64,000 bases of DNA from Litorimonas taeanensis (GCF_003634015.1 NZ_RBII01000002.1:895597-959596); one strand, 5' to 3'. Positions 53,822 through 63,014 are shown, counted from the stretch's first letter. Made by a program: numbers and translations. Notes: generated by a model not told the origin, from the letters alone.

Positions 53822-54811
53822 TTAAATTGATACGACAACTTTGCCAATGGCTTGGCCACTCGTAAGGCGATCATAGGCTGCGTTAATATCTTCTAATGTA
53901 AACGCCTCATCATCAAGCCGCGGCGTTAGCGCGCCCGCATCAATAATTTTGGCAAGTTCAGCAAGAATCTGGCCATGGACTTCGCGCTCATGATTGTGAA
54001 GCATCGGAATAAGCATAAATATAACATGAAGCGAGAGACCTTTAAAATGGGCAGGACTTAGGTCTAGCTCGAGCAAAGACACTGTCGTTGCAATATGGGC
54101 ATTGAGCGCTGCGGCTTCGAATGAGTTTGTAAGGTTTTGTCCGCCCACAGAGTCAAAAATAATATCAAACCCAGCACCATCGGTATATTGGGCCACATAA
54201 TCACTCACGGCTTGACGTTTAAAGTCGATAGCTGTTGCGCCGTAACTTTCAATGAGTTCCATGCGTTTGTCGCCTGTATCCGTTGCGAAGACTTCAGCGC
54301 CCATATGTTTGGCGAGTTGTACGGCAAGGTGGCCGACGCCGCCAGAGCCGCCTTGAACCAAGATTTTTTGTCCAGACCTTGCGCCCGCGCGTTTTAAGCC
54401 TTCATAAGCGGTAATGCCTACCAGTGGAATTGCGGCGGCTTCGCGCATAGAAAGTGTTTTCGGTTTATGCGCAATGAGCTTTGCATCAGCGTTAATTAGC
54501 TCTGTTAATGTGCCCTGCAAACCAATGAGGCCGCCTGCGCAGCCATAGACTTCATCACCAGGAGCAAAGTTTGTCACGCCTTCGCCAAAAGCCTCGACCG
54601 TACCAGCAAAGTCCATGCCGAGAATGGCCGGCAGGTCAGGCGAAAGCGGTAATTGTTCCTGACCCATCTGGCGGATCATCGTATCTACTGTATTCACGCT
54701 ACTCGCAGCGATGCGGACTAAGACGTGACCATTGGTAACTGTGGGTTCGTCAATATCAGCCAGTTCGAACTTTGCAGTCTCACCATATGATTTTAGGGAC
54801 ATTGCTTTCAT
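53822..54811 (-). CDS. NADPH-dependent MDR oxidoreductase (quinone oxidoreductase/zeta-crystallin-like)
   Basis: This 329-residue zinc-free medium-chain reductase has an N-terminal GroES-like domain with [19 protein letters not shown] and [19 protein letters not shown]. Its Rossmann domain has [31 protein letters not shown] (GxGxxG at about residues 152-160). No structural or catalytic zinc cysteines are seen. The closest relatives reduce quinones, enones or similar alkenes with NADPH. It is on the same strand as the LysR gene upstream and 17 bases before DUF4437. It may supply the reductive step of the putative pathway here. Confidence 0.88.
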   Translation of the reverse strand: MKAMSLKSYGETAKFELADIDEPTVTNGHVLVRIAASSVNTVDTMIRQMGQEQLPLSPDLPAILGMDFAGTVEAFGEGVTNFAPGDEVYGCAGGLIGLQGTLTELINADAKLIAHKPKTLSMREAAAIPLVGITAYEGLKRAGARSGQKILVQGGSGGVGHLAVQLAKHMGAEVFATDTGDKRMELIESYGATAIDFKRQAVSDYVAQYTDGAGFDIIFDSVGGQNLTNSFEAAALNAHIATTVSLLELDLSPAHFKGLSLHVIFMLIPMLHNHEREVHGQILAELAKIIDAGALTPRLDDEAFTLEDINAAYDRLTSGQAIGKVVVSI

Positions 54812-54915
54812 GGGGTAACCTCAATTATTGTTTGTGTTGAGGTTAATTAGATTGTGCTCCTTTTAATGATAAGCGAGCTAAAAGGATAATCAGTTTTTAG
54901 AATTTCTATATAAAA

Positions 54916-55818
54916 CTATTGTGTCCAGACGGGCGGTGTTCCGATTTTCTCTATAAGAAAATCTATCATCACTCTTACTTTGGCCGTCAGAACATTTGAT
55001 TTTGGATAGACGAGCCAAATGGCCGAGCCATCATCGACTCTATATTCAGGTAAGACTCTGAGGAGTGAACCCTTTCGCAATTCCTGATGGATACTCCACA
55101 TGGAACTCATAGAGATGCCGACCCCTGCCAAGGTGGCAAGGCGTGTGCTTGCCCCGTCATCACATTGCACGCGGGTTTTGGCTTGGCTTGGTGGAAATTG
55201 GTGAACTTCACCTTTCGGACTTGTCAGATCGCGCTTTAACCCGCCAAAAACGACAAGGCGGTGATGGGCAAGGTCTTCTGGTCTTTGTGGCGTTCCATGT
55301 TCTGCTAGATAATCAGGTGAGGCACATAGCACACGTTTATCATCTGCGAGTTTTCGTCCCATCATTGCGCTATCTTCAAGGGCAAAGTTACGCAAAGCGA
55401 GGTCATACCCTCCTTCAATCAATTTGGCTTGGGTATCTGAGAACCGCAAATCAAGGCTTATCTCTGGGTAACGGGTTAAAAATTCTGGTAATATAGGGGC
55501 GACATAAAGCTGGGCGAAAGTACTGGAGCAGGCAAAGCGGAGCGTTCCCGATACTTCGGGATTTCCTTTGCCAAGGGCGACGAGCCCTGCCTCTTCTTGT
55601 GCAATTATTTCTTTGGCAAAAGGCAGGAATTCTGCGCCTTCCAATGACAAAGAGACTTTCCGTGTTGAACGGTGCAAAAGATCGGCGCCAAGCTGATTTT
55701 CTAATTTAGCGAGGCGCGCGCCGGCGACAGCTGGCGCCAGACCTAATTGTCGGCCAGCTGCGCTGATATTCAACATTTCAGCGGCCATAACAAATAATCT
55801 AAGGGCTTCCGTATCCAT
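54916..55818 (-). CDS. LysR-family transcriptional regulator
   Basis: This 300-residue LTTR has an N-terminal winged HTH (MDTEALRLFVMAAEMLNISA, then LGLAPAVAGARLAKLENQLGADLLHRSTRKVSL) and a periplasmic-binding-like effector domain (SGTLRFACSSTFAQLYVAPILP, then DLALRNFALEDSAMMGRKLADDKRVLCAS). The ATG at 55818 is preferred to a TTG 12 codons earlier. It is divergent from the four-gene oxygenase operon and upstream of the MDR/DUF4437 genes, so it is the obvious regulator of both arms. The ligand is unknown. Confidence 0.92.
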   Translation of the reverse strand: MDTEALRLFVMAAEMLNISAAGRQLGLAPAVAGARLAKLENQLGADLLHRSTRKVSLSLEGAEFLPFAKEIIAQEEAGLVALGKGNPEVSGTLRFACSSTFAQLYVAPILPEFLTRYPEISLDLRFSDTQAKLIEGGYDLALRNFALEDSAMMGRKLADDKRVLCASPDYLAEHGTPQRPEDLAHHRLVVFGGLKRDLTSPKGEVHQFPPSQAKTRVQCDDGASTRLATLAGVGISMSSMWSIHQELRKGSLLRVLPEYRVDDGSAIWLVYPKSNVLTAKVRVMIDFLIEKIGTPPVWTQ

Positions 55819-55874
55819 AGCTTTATTATATCCAAAAACTAAAAACTGTTTCAAAATATAGCGCGTTTATTTTC

Positions 55875-55891
55875 ATAATTCAATAAATTAT
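55875..55891. promoter_or_regulatory. Candidate LysR operator in the divergent promoter
   Basis: ATAATT (55875-55880) and AATTAT (55886-55891) are inverted arms around a 5-base centre, in the 125-base gap between the LysR start and the oxygenase operon. Size and place suit an LTTR recognition site; AT-rich sequence makes chance repeats common. Confidence 0.35.
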
Positions 55892-55943
55892 CTCTAAATC
55901 AACAAAACGGCCATGACGGCTTAAATTGAATTGGAGTTGGAAA

Positions 55944-56726
55944 ATGCAAACCAAAGCCCGTGTAAATTACCACGTCAAAAAGAATATTCCGCAGGCTTTT
56001 GTCCTAGATGGAGATGGCATGTCAGGTCAGCTGATTGCGCCTGAGCTTGCATCGACTGAAGTGCAAGTCGATGATTTGCGCTCAAGTCATAAACCTCTAA
56101 ATTTCAATGATGATGGCGTATCATTTGTAACATCTCCTACCAAGGTGTCTCGCTTTAGTGAGGGTGAAAACTGGCGTGAGCCATATGAGGCAGAGCTCAT
56201 CAATCTTTTGAAGCAGACCATAGGCGCAAAAGAGGTGATAGTTTTTGACCATACTGTTCGTGTCGATGAGCCAGAAGCGACGCGGCGCCCCGCGCGTAAT
56301 GTTCATAATGATTTCACCCATGCCAGCGCAGAGCAGCGATTAGATGAGCTCTTGGGGGAAGCCCGTGCTGAAGACTTCCGTAAAGGTAAATTCGGATTTG
56401 TGAATGTGTGGCGGCCCATTGAGACTGTCGTTAAATCTTCCCCTCTTGGATTCATTAAACCCGCTTCTATGCAGGCAGGAGATTGGATGGACATTAATGT
56501 CGTTTACCCCGATCGTGTGGGCCAAGTGCTTGGTGTTGCAGCCAATGATAGACATGAGTGGTTCTATCAATCTGAGATGACACCCGAAGAAGCCATAATC
56601 TTTAACATCTACGATAATCAAGATCGTCCTCACATCGCGCATAGCGCCCTCGATATTTTGAGTGAGAGCGACGTTTCCACACCGCGTAAAAGCATCGAGA
56701 GCCGTTCTCTTGTGCGATACGAGTAA
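55944..56726 (+). CDS. CmcJ/AsaB-family (GA4-desaturase-like) oxygenase
   Basis: This 260-residue protein resembles the CmcJ/AsaB hydroxylase-desaturase family, known from cephamycin (CmcJ) and fungal (AsaB) natural-product clusters. Family marks are RRPARNVHNDFTHASAEQR with the likely metal pair His121/Asp123, GFVNVWRPIETVVKSSPLGF, NDRHEWFYQSEMTPEEAIIF and RPHIAHSAL with distal His233. This is the H-x-D...H facial triad of Fe(II)/2-oxoglutarate enzymes. The ATG at 55944 follows GGAG with good spacing. It is first in an operon with a second oxygenase, an SDR and a crotonase. The substrate is unknown. Confidence 0.8.
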   Translation: MQTKARVNYHVKKNIPQAFVLDGDGMSGQLIAPELASTEVQVDDLRSSHKPLNFNDDGVSFVTSPTKVSRFSEGENWREPYEAELINLLKQTIGAKEVIVFDHTVRVDEPEATRRPARNVHNDFTHASAEQRLDELLGEARAEDFRKGKFGFVNVWRPIETVVKSSPLGFIKPASMQAGDWMDINVVYPDRVGQVLGVAANDRHEWFYQSEMTPEEAIIFNIYDNQDRPHIAHSALDILSESDVSTPRKSIESRSLVRYE

Positions 56727-56747
56727 TTCCTGAAAGGAATGAAAACC

Positions 56748-57662
56748 ATGTCGACAACTTTATTGACACAAGCCCGCACAGTTTCCCGTCCAACGCGGCA
56801 AGCCATGTTGCAACGTGACCCTAGCGTTCATGAATTTTGGCATGAAAACGCAAAAATTTTCGAGGCAGCCTGGGCAGAGTGGGAGGAGAAAGAAGGGAAC
56901 AAGCAATTCGTTTTGGATGCCTCTTTGTATGCGCCCGCGCTTCGGCGCGCGATTGAGCAAAGCTGGAAAAACCCAAATAAAGAAATCGCCGTCAAAGACC
57001 TATGGACAGAAGTGTTTCCAAATGTGTTTGAAGCGCAATTCTTTGACCCAGAAAAACTCCATATTTTAAGAGCTTATCTCGACAAAGTATTTGAAGCCGA
57101 TATTCCCCTACGACCTCCTTATGGCATTGTCCTTAATCGAAGAGGCGCGATGCTTGACCCAAGATCCGAAGGTTATCTGGCGACTCCAACTTTTCAAACA
57201 TTCTATCATGAATTGATCAACCAATATATGCGGCCCGTCTCTCGGTTATTACTCCCGGATACCTATGGGTATGATAGTCAAAGTTTTGGTTTTTCAATTG
57301 CCTGGCAAGCAGGAAAAGATACGACCTTGCGACCACATACCGATGCATCAAGCGTGACGCTCAATATTAATTTGAACCTACCAGAAGAATCCTTTGGAGG
57401 GTCCGCTGTACGATTTATTGATCCGGTAAACCGAAAAGTAGAGAGCCTGAGCTTTAAACCAGGGACGGCTTTAATCCACCATGGCAATGTCGCGCACGCA
57501 TCGGAGCCTATCACAGAGGGAGAGCGGCATAATTTCATTTTATGGCTTTACGGGGAAGGGGGACAGACGCCTTATCCGCACGGACCAGCCTCGATGCCCA
57601 TCAGCGCGAAGGAAAGATGGACAATACCCGATAACCGCCCAGATGGTTTTGCGCCCTTTTAA
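56748..57662 (+). CDS. 2-Oxoglutarate/Fe(II)-dependent dioxygenase family protein
   Basis: This 304-residue protein has its jelly-roll core in the C-terminal half. The triad is His197/Asp199 (LRPHTDASSVTLNINLN) and His250 (HHGNVAHASEPI), with Arg260 (EGERHNFILW) as the 2-oxoglutarate anchor. SFGGSAVRFIDP precedes, as in prolyl-4-hydroxylase-like (P4Hc) enzymes. The N-terminal 180 residues are helical and mostly unfamiliar. The ATG at 56748 lies nine bases after AAAGGA; an ATG three codons earlier sits too close to that site. It lies 21 bases after the CmcJ-like gene. Hydroxylation of a small molecule is likely, but a protein substrate cannot be excluded. Confidence 0.82.
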   Translation: MSTTLLTQARTVSRPTRQAMLQRDPSVHEFWHENAKIFEAAWAEWEEKEGNKQFVLDASLYAPALRRAIEQSWKNPNKEIAVKDLWTEVFPNVFEAQFFDPEKLHILRAYLDKVFEADIPLRPPYGIVLNRRGAMLDPRSEGYLATPTFQTFYHELINQYMRPVSRLLLPDTYGYDSQSFGFSIAWQAGKDTTLRPHTDASSVTLNINLNLPEESFGGSAVRFIDPVNRKVESLSFKPGTALIHHGNVAHASEPITEGERHNFILWLYGEGGQTPYPHGPASMPISAKERWTIPDNRPDGFAPF

Positions 57663-57706
57663 TGACTGAGACAATTGAAACCGATATACGCTTAAGGACA
57701 AATATC

Positions 57707-58504
57707 ATGACAAAGACGATATTAATTACAGGGGCCACTGATGGCATTGGCCTTGAGACTGCCAAGATGATGGCCCCAGAAGGGCATACACTTTTGCTAC
57801 ATGGCCGAAACACAGACAAGCTGAAGTCGGTCAAAAATGTCATCGCCTCCGTGAAAGGAGCCGGCGAAATTAAAACCTACAGAGCGGATCTTTCGGTGCT
57901 GACCGAGGTTGAGGCTTTGGCCCGCAAGGTGAAGGATGATTTTGATACACTTGATATCCTAATTAATAATGCCGGCGTCTTCAAAATGTCGAACCCCGTC
58001 ACTGAGAGTGGATATGATGCGCGCTTCATCGTCAATGTTGTGGCGCCGTATCAATTAACGAAAGCCTTACTCCCTATTTTTAATAAAAATGGACGGGTTG
58101 TGAATTTAGCCTCAGCAGCTCAAGCGCCTGTTAATGTGAAAGGCTTCCTAGATAAGCAGGCCTTCTCTGCTGGTGAGGCTTATGCTCAGAGCAAGCTCGC
58201 ACTGATTATGTGGTCATATGAGATGGCCAAAGCGCTTGGCAAGAATGGGCCCGCCATAATTGCCGTTAATCCTGCATCATTTTTAGGCAGTAAAATGGTC
58301 AAAGAGGCTTATGGTCGTATCGGTCAGGACTTACGCATTGGCGCAGATATATTAACGCGCGCGTCATTAAGCGATGCTTTTGCGGATGCGTCTGGTCGCT
58401 ATTATGACAATGATCGCAAGGCCTTCACAGAGCCACACCCTGATGCTCTAGATTCCGCAAAAAACAAACGCCTCATCAAAGCCATTGAAGGCGTGATTAG
58501 CTAA
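57707..58504 (+). CDS. Short-chain dehydrogenase/reductase
   Basis: This 265-residue SDR has the cofactor motif TKTILITGATDGIGLETAK (TGxxxGxG, residues 2-20), LDILINNAGVF (NNAG) and the catalytic Ser/Tyr/Lys triad. In the triad, Ser lies in VVNLASAAQ, and the Tyr and Lys lie in AYAQSKLALI (YxxxK). It resembles retinol dehydrogenase/WW-oxidoreductase-like SDRs. The ATG at 57707 has AAGGA eight bases upstream; an earlier ATG overlapping the previous stop is possible. It is the third gene of the oxygenase operon, a natural partner to oxidise a hydroxyl made by the upstream oxygenases. Confidence 0.88.
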   Translation: MTKTILITGATDGIGLETAKMMAPEGHTLLLHGRNTDKLKSVKNVIASVKGAGEIKTYRADLSVLTEVEALARKVKDDFDTLDILINNAGVFKMSNPVTESGYDARFIVNVVAPYQLTKALLPIFNKNGRVVNLASAAQAPVNVKGFLDKQAFSAGEAYAQSKLALIMWSYEMAKALGKNGPAIIAVNPASFLGSKMVKEAYGRIGQDLRIGADILTRASLSDAFADASGRYYDNDRKAFTEPHPDALDSAKNKRLIKAIEGVIS

Positions 58505-58613
58505 TCCGTTAATCTCTCTACATCCCTGCATTCCAGATTGATTTTATCCATCTGGTTTAACCCCGCGCTTTCGAGCGTGCTCTCTCACTGTGTCCAAAAC
58601 AAAGGAAAATAAA

Positions 58614-59459
58614 ATGAAATATGAAGGCTTTACAACATTCGCGGTCGATCAAGTCGACGCCATCATGACGGTGACTTTTGACTTCGGAACTGTCAATCTT
58701 CAAGGGCAGGAAATGCTTGCCGATTTGAACAGCTTAGCCATGCGTCTCGAACGCGACAGACAGACAAAGGTCGTTATCTTTCAATCTGCCAATCCTGAAA
58801 TCTGGGTTTGCCATTATGATACCGAACTCCTTAAGGATATGTCCAATGAAGCGGTCTCTAGAGCGGATGCAAAGTTATTGGACCTGCAAACCATTTGTGA
58901 GCGAATAAGCAAAGTGCCACAGGCCACAATTGCTAAACTCGAAGGATTCGCCAGAGGTGGTGGTCATGAGCTAGCACTTGCGCTCGACATGCGTTTTGCC
59001 GCGCGCGGTAAGTACAAGTTTATGCAAATGGAAGTCGGTATGGGTATCTTGCCGTGCGGCGGCGGAGCCTCACGTATGGCGCGACAAACGGGACTTGGGA
59101 AAGCTCTAGAGATTATCCTTAGTGCACAAGACTATGATGCTGATGATGCCGAACGTCTTGGCACAATTAATAAAGCATTAGAGCCCGATGAAATCGGTGA
59201 CTATGTCGATGCTCTTGCAAAGCGCATCGCGCAATTTCCAGCCGAGTCCATTAATGCCTGTAAGCAGATGGTTTATGAGAGCATAGATAAACCCATTGAA
59301 GAGGCATTAAAAGCCGAAGCCTACTGGTTGTATCAGGCCACAAGCAAGACGCCTGCCCTCAAACGCTTTCGTTTAGCGGATGAACAAAGTCTTGAGCATG
59401 ACATTGAAAACCAGCGTAATTGGGGCAAACTTGTTATGGATGTTCAAGATATCAATTAA
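58614..59459 (+). CDS. Enoyl-CoA hydratase/isomerase (crotonase) family protein
   Basis: This 281-residue crotonase-fold protein has the oxyanion-hole strings VVIFQSANPEIWVCHYDTELL (first) and ATIAKLEGFARGGGHELALALDMRFAA (second, GGGHEL at about residues 113-118). The position of the hydratase Glu in the typical MxEVxxGxxPxGGG segment is seen as MQMEVGMGILPCGGGASR, keeping one Glu. Some residues differ from FadB-type hydratases, so hydrolysis or isomerisation is also possible. It is the last gene of the oxygenase operon, 109 bases after the SDR. A CoA thioester substrate is implied for at least one step. Confidence 0.85.
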   Translation: MKYEGFTTFAVDQVDAIMTVTFDFGTVNLQGQEMLADLNSLAMRLERDRQTKVVIFQSANPEIWVCHYDTELLKDMSNEAVSRADAKLLDLQTICERISKVPQATIAKLEGFARGGGHELALALDMRFAARGKYKFMQMEVGMGILPCGGGASRMARQTGLGKALEIILSAQDYDADDAERLGTINKALEPDEIGDYVDALAKRIAQFPAESINACKQMVYESIDKPIEEALKAEAYWLYQATSKTPALKRFRLADEQSLEHDIENQRNWGKLVMDVQDIN

Positions 59460-59791
59460 TTACGATTGAAATTTAGCAGATTCATGAGCTTGCAAGCAGA
59501 GAGATTGTAATCTTCATGGGCACTGAGTCGGGCATAGGCCTGTGAAGATTACGCAAGTCAAATCACTGCGTAATAAATTTATAAATTAAATCATGGCTTC
59601 GTATATTCATGTGGCATGGTCTCCTTAAATTTAGTGGTGTTCCCTAATGATGACAAAGATGCTATAAGAACTGAGATTGTTTATCTGTTGTGGTGGTCAG
59701 TGGGGCCCGCCAAAGTATACGCACAAGCCCTTTTGAGCTCTGCGAGGCATTTGGCATATTCAATACGGATTGCAATCGGGGGCGATCCATC
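59460..59791. other. Intergenic region with strong hairpin
   Basis: This 332-base gap between the crotonase gene and the PAN protein gene has no credible gene. It holds a palindrome GCTTGCAAGC near 59488-59498 and the 15-bp stem-loop listed separately, and otherwise AT-rich sequence likely to contain the promoter of the downstream gene. Confidence 0.5.
59507..59552. repeat. Long perfect stem-loop
   Basis: GTAATCTTCATGGGC (59507-59521) pairs with GCCTGTGAAGATTAC (59538-59552) over 15 base pairs, including 10 perfect outer pairs and two G-U wobbles, around a 16-base loop. No T-run follows, so it is not a standard intrinsic terminator. It could stabilise mRNA ends, form a small RNA or be the trace of a mobile inverted repeat. 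Confidence 0.6.
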
Positions 59792-62700
59792 ATGCTAAAG
59801 TTTCTATCAAGACGTAAAAAGTTATCACTGAGCACAGCGGGGGTGTCGCTAATGGCGGCAGGCATGGCCTTTGGCTATGCGGGCGAGGACATATTAAGCG
59901 GAGCCCCCTTTCATCATTTCGATATTTCCCTTCGAGCGCTAGCGGGCGATAATGCCATTAAAGGCCGCACTGGTGGTGATACATTTCCGGGAATAGGCTT
60001 TAGTCCAGCAGCCGCAACAGCGATTGGTTGGCACGCAGATTACATTGATAGCTATCTATATAGTCCTATTTGGTGGGCGGAAGGTTTTTCAGATGCGGGT
60101 GGTTTGGCAGACAAGGACAACCGATTAAAAGCCTCATTGGCTCAGTTTCATCACCTAGAACGCTTGCATTTTGATGACCTTTTTACCGTCAGTGGTGTCG
60201 AAGATACTTGGAGACGCTATGGAGGGGGCACATTGGCCGGACTCGAATGGGCGGCTTCGCAAAATGACGTAGCGGCTGCCTATAATATTTTGGGGGTTTC
60301 GGTTCACGCTGTACAGGATTTCTATTCGCATTCGAGTTTTATTTCGACAGAGGCCAATCGAAATAAAACTTGGCAATGTTCAACGCCCTCTCAACGCCGT
60401 AATAATCTCTATACAGGGGCCTATGAGACACCAGAACGGGCGGCGCAGCACCATCATGGGAAGGTGTCTTTAGAGTGTTCTGTCTTCAGGACAGCGCAAT
60501 ATAAGCAGATGGAAGATTTTGCTGATATCGCCTGTAGTGGTGTCTCTCCTTATAATCAGTCAACCTTTTGTATTTCATATAGGCAATGCCCCACGGGGAA
60601 CACAAACCTCGATGTTCAATCCGTTGCGGGAAGAATACCTAGTGCGCTGGTCCTTAATCCAAAAGGCATTGCGCTCGATTCATCATACCTTGCAAAGCCT
60701 GGTGGGATTACGCGTGGACTTTTGAATGATAACGGTCGTTTTATTACGGGGAAATCAAATAATTTTGTTAGTTTAGAACAGTGTGACCTAATCTCTAATT
60801 TTGGCGTGTCCTGTGATGAAGGCGCTGCGCATGCACAGTCTTGTCCTGTTGAGACCACGCGAAGTTGTGCATCAGACCATGAGCGTATCTTTGCAACATC
60901 AAAATTATTAGCCACTGAATCCACAGCGCAATGGGTTAAGTCCATTGATGGATATATGTCCGTTCAACATCCCTCTTTTTGGAACAGAGTTAGATCGGGC
61001 CAAACGAAGGATGTCAGTTTGAAAAGCCGTACCCAGCAATTTGAAGATTTCTCCCAAATGCCTTTTCAGTTTCTTTCGGCGGGGCCTTACCCCGTCAATA
61101 ACCCAAGGCTTGGGACTCACACATTTGAGAAAAGCGCGGATGGTTGGTATTTACGTCTCCGTCTAAAAACGGCTGATAAGCAAGGGGCGGGGACAGACGC
61201 GGATATTATCGCCTCGGTCAAATCCTCTGCTGGGACTCAAGATTTCACTTTAGATTATATGCCCATAGGGTCGAATGCCTCGACATCTTTGGCGCTTACG
61301 TCTGTGCAAAGTGACACTCCAATGGGGCGCGCCCTAGCATATAATGATTTCGAGCGCGGTGATAATGATGTTTATACTATTGGTCCGATTAAGGGGGCGC
61401 CCATATCACTGACATTGAAAAGTAAGGCGGCCACAACGGGCGATGCCGTCGAGGCCGTGTTTAATGATGTCGGCGAAAAAATTAAAAATTTTTTCGACCC
61501 TTCAAAACTTGCCGTAAATTTTGGGTCAATAGAAGATGTCGTGGGTAATGATGTCAAAACTATCAATTTTTCTGAGCTGAGAGGGGCGTCGAATAAAACC
61601 TATACGCTGGTTGGTGATGGAAAAAGTGAAGGCAAATATAGCATATCCGTGAAGATAACGGATAAAGGCACATCTGGATTAGATAATCAGACTAAGGCTG
61701 CTGGCCATAGAAATTTCGAAATTGTGCCCCAATCTCTTAAAGTCATCAGAGAATCTGATGTGGACGGGTTTCTGAGCGACAGTGATGAACCTTTTGCATT
61801 TGGATCATTCACCGCATTCAATGGGAGTTTGACTCAGCAAGAACAATTCGTTCATTTTCCTGTGAAAATCAGGGTGCGGCCACAGCTTAAAGATCAATCT
61901 TTTTCTTATAAAATGGACCCCGTAAATGACGGGATGGATAGCGGTGATGTGAAATCACTGACTTGGCCAACATTGACTGCGACGTTGGCGCCAAACGGAG
62001 CCGTCGTTCTGGCCGCTGCGTTTTTTGAGAGTGACGAAGAAACGGATGCGGATAGAAACCGAAGCTTCAATAATTTTGTTACAGGTGTCGAAAAGGCAGA
62101 GCCTGCGCCTTTTTCAAAAAGCTTATCGACAATTGGCAGCGCAGCTGGCTCTGAATGGGCATTGGCTGAAATTGATGTTTATGGGTTTTATCGTAGTGAT
62201 GTGGTCAAAACCAAATCACTTTATTCGTCGCGCCAAGGCTGGACAATTCCAGGCAATGGCACACGAACTTTTCGGTTAAATACATCCGCCCCACGGACGA
62301 TAGGACGTGTTGATGATATCTTTAAGTGGACAAAGGGTTCTATCAGTACTTTGTCTGGCGGGGCAGAAATTTGCGGAGGGCCACAAAGCGCCCAATTTAG
62401 TCAGAATGAGAACACTGTATCCGATCAATTTTCTCGTACAGAGAATGCAGCCCTGAGCGGTTACAACGACAAAACATTTAACAATTACACAGTTGCTCAG
62501 TGTCAATCCGCCTGTCTGAATGAAAAGAGTTTCTATTGTAAATCTTTTGATTACGGCAAGGAGACAGGTCGTTGTGATTTGAGCAAGAATGACGCTTCTG
62601 GAAAGACCTCTCTAAAAAGAGATTATCCTGGAAACCCTTATGATCATTATAAAAGAGTTTCTAAGGCGTCTCAGGCAGCCATAGCGGAGAAATTCTCTCA

Positions 62701-62932
62701 TACGCGAAATGCTGCTTTAAGCGGATATAATCATAAATCCTTCTCAAATTATACAGTCGCGCAATGTCAAAGCGCATGTGTGAATGAAGACAGTTTTTAT
62801 TGCAAATCTATCGATTACAATAAGAATACGGGACAGTGCGACCTAAGTAAAAATGATGCGTCGGCTGGTCTTAGTTTAAGCACAGACTATCCTGGGAACC
62901 CTTATGACCATTATAAGAGACTATCAAAATAG
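59792..62932 (+). CDS. Secreted HET-C/zinc-phospholipase-like protein with two C-terminal PAN/Apple-like domains
   Basis: This 1046-residue exported protein has a signal peptide at residues 1-30 (basic SRRKKLSLST, then a hydrophobic stretch ending FGYAG). Residues 38-190 resemble the HET-C/zinc-dependent phospholipase C-type helical fold. They are rich in His and Asp: HHFDIS, GWHADYID, HHLERLHFDD and the hallmark SVHAVQDFYSH with His172, Asp176 and His180 as likely metal ligands. Residues 300-870 are beta-rich and of unknown type. Two PAN/Apple-like repeats (from about residues 880 and 968) share CQSAC, FYCKS and CDLSKNDAS with conserved cysteines, suggesting disulfides and binding of protein or sugar. 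The ATG at 59792 follows GGGGGCG. It is monocistronic. A secreted lipase, toxin or adhesin role is possible. Confidence 0.72.
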   Translation: MLKFLSRRKKLSLSTAGVSLMAAGMAFGYAGEDILSGAPFHHFDISLRALAGDNAIKGRTGGDTFPGIGFSPAAATAIGWHADYIDSYLYSPIWWAEGFSDAGGLADKDNRLKASLAQFHHLERLHFDDLFTVSGVEDTWRRYGGGTLAGLEWAASQNDVAAAYNILGVSVHAVQDFYSHSSFISTEANRNKTWQCSTPSQRRNNLYTGAYETPERAAQHHHGKVSLECSVFRTAQYKQMEDFADIACSGVSPYNQSTFCISYRQCPTGNTNLDVQSVAGRIPSALVLNPKGIALDSSYLAKPGGITRGLLNDNGRFITGKSNNFVSLEQCDLISNFGVSCDEGAAHAQSCPVETTRSCASDHERIFATSKLLATESTAQWVKSIDGYMSVQHPSFWNRVRSGQTKDVSLKSRTQQFEDFSQMPFQFLSAGPYPVNNPRLGTHTFEKSADGWYLRLRLKTADKQGAGTDADIIASVKSSAGTQDFTLDYMPIGSNASTSLALTSVQSDTPMGRALAYNDFERGDNDVYTIGPIKGAPISLTLKSKAATTGDAVEAVFNDVGEKIKNFFDPSKLAVNFGSIEDVVGNDVKTINFSELRGASNKTYTLVGDGKSEGKYSISVKITDKGTSGLDNQTKAAGHRNFEIVPQSLKVIRESDVDGFLSDSDEPFAFGSFTAFNGSLTQQEQFVHFPVKIRVRPQLKDQSFSYKMDPVNDGMDSGDVKSLTWPTLTATLAPNGAVVLAAAFFESDEETDADRNRSFNNFVTGVEKAEPAPFSKSLSTIGSAAGSEWALAEIDVYGFYRSDVVKTKSLYSSRQGWTIPGNGTRTFRLNTSAPRTIGRVDDIFKWTKGSISTLSGGAEICGGPQSAQFSQNENTVSDQFSRTENAALSGYNDKTFNNYTVAQCQSACLNEKSFYCKSFDYGKETGRCDLSKNDASGKTSLKRDYPGNPYDHYKRVSKASQAAIAEKFSHTRNAALSGYNHKSFSNYTVAQCQSACVNEDSFYCKSIDYNKNTGQCDLSKNDASAGLSLSTDYPGNPYDHYKRLSK
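62429..62932 (+). repeat. Tandem coding repeat (two PAN/Apple-like units)
   Basis: Two copies start at 62429 and 62693, a period of 264 bases or 88 codons. The encoded units share NAALSGYN, NYTVAQCQSAC, DYPGNPYDHYKR and four cysteines at the same spacing, while the DNA has diverged at many third positions. This is an old but well conserved duplication under protein-level selection. Confidence 0.88.
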
Positions 62933-63014
62933 ACGGGGTTGTCTTTCATTTGGCTGAAAGGCGCGCATATGATGGGTTCAGACTCGGTTATCAGAATGCG
63001 TACTCTGCTCAGTG

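Noticed and set aside
59690-59791. Extended N-terminus for the PAN protein
   Set aside because: The extra residues would precede and bury the signal peptide; the ATG at 59792 begins a standard export signal.
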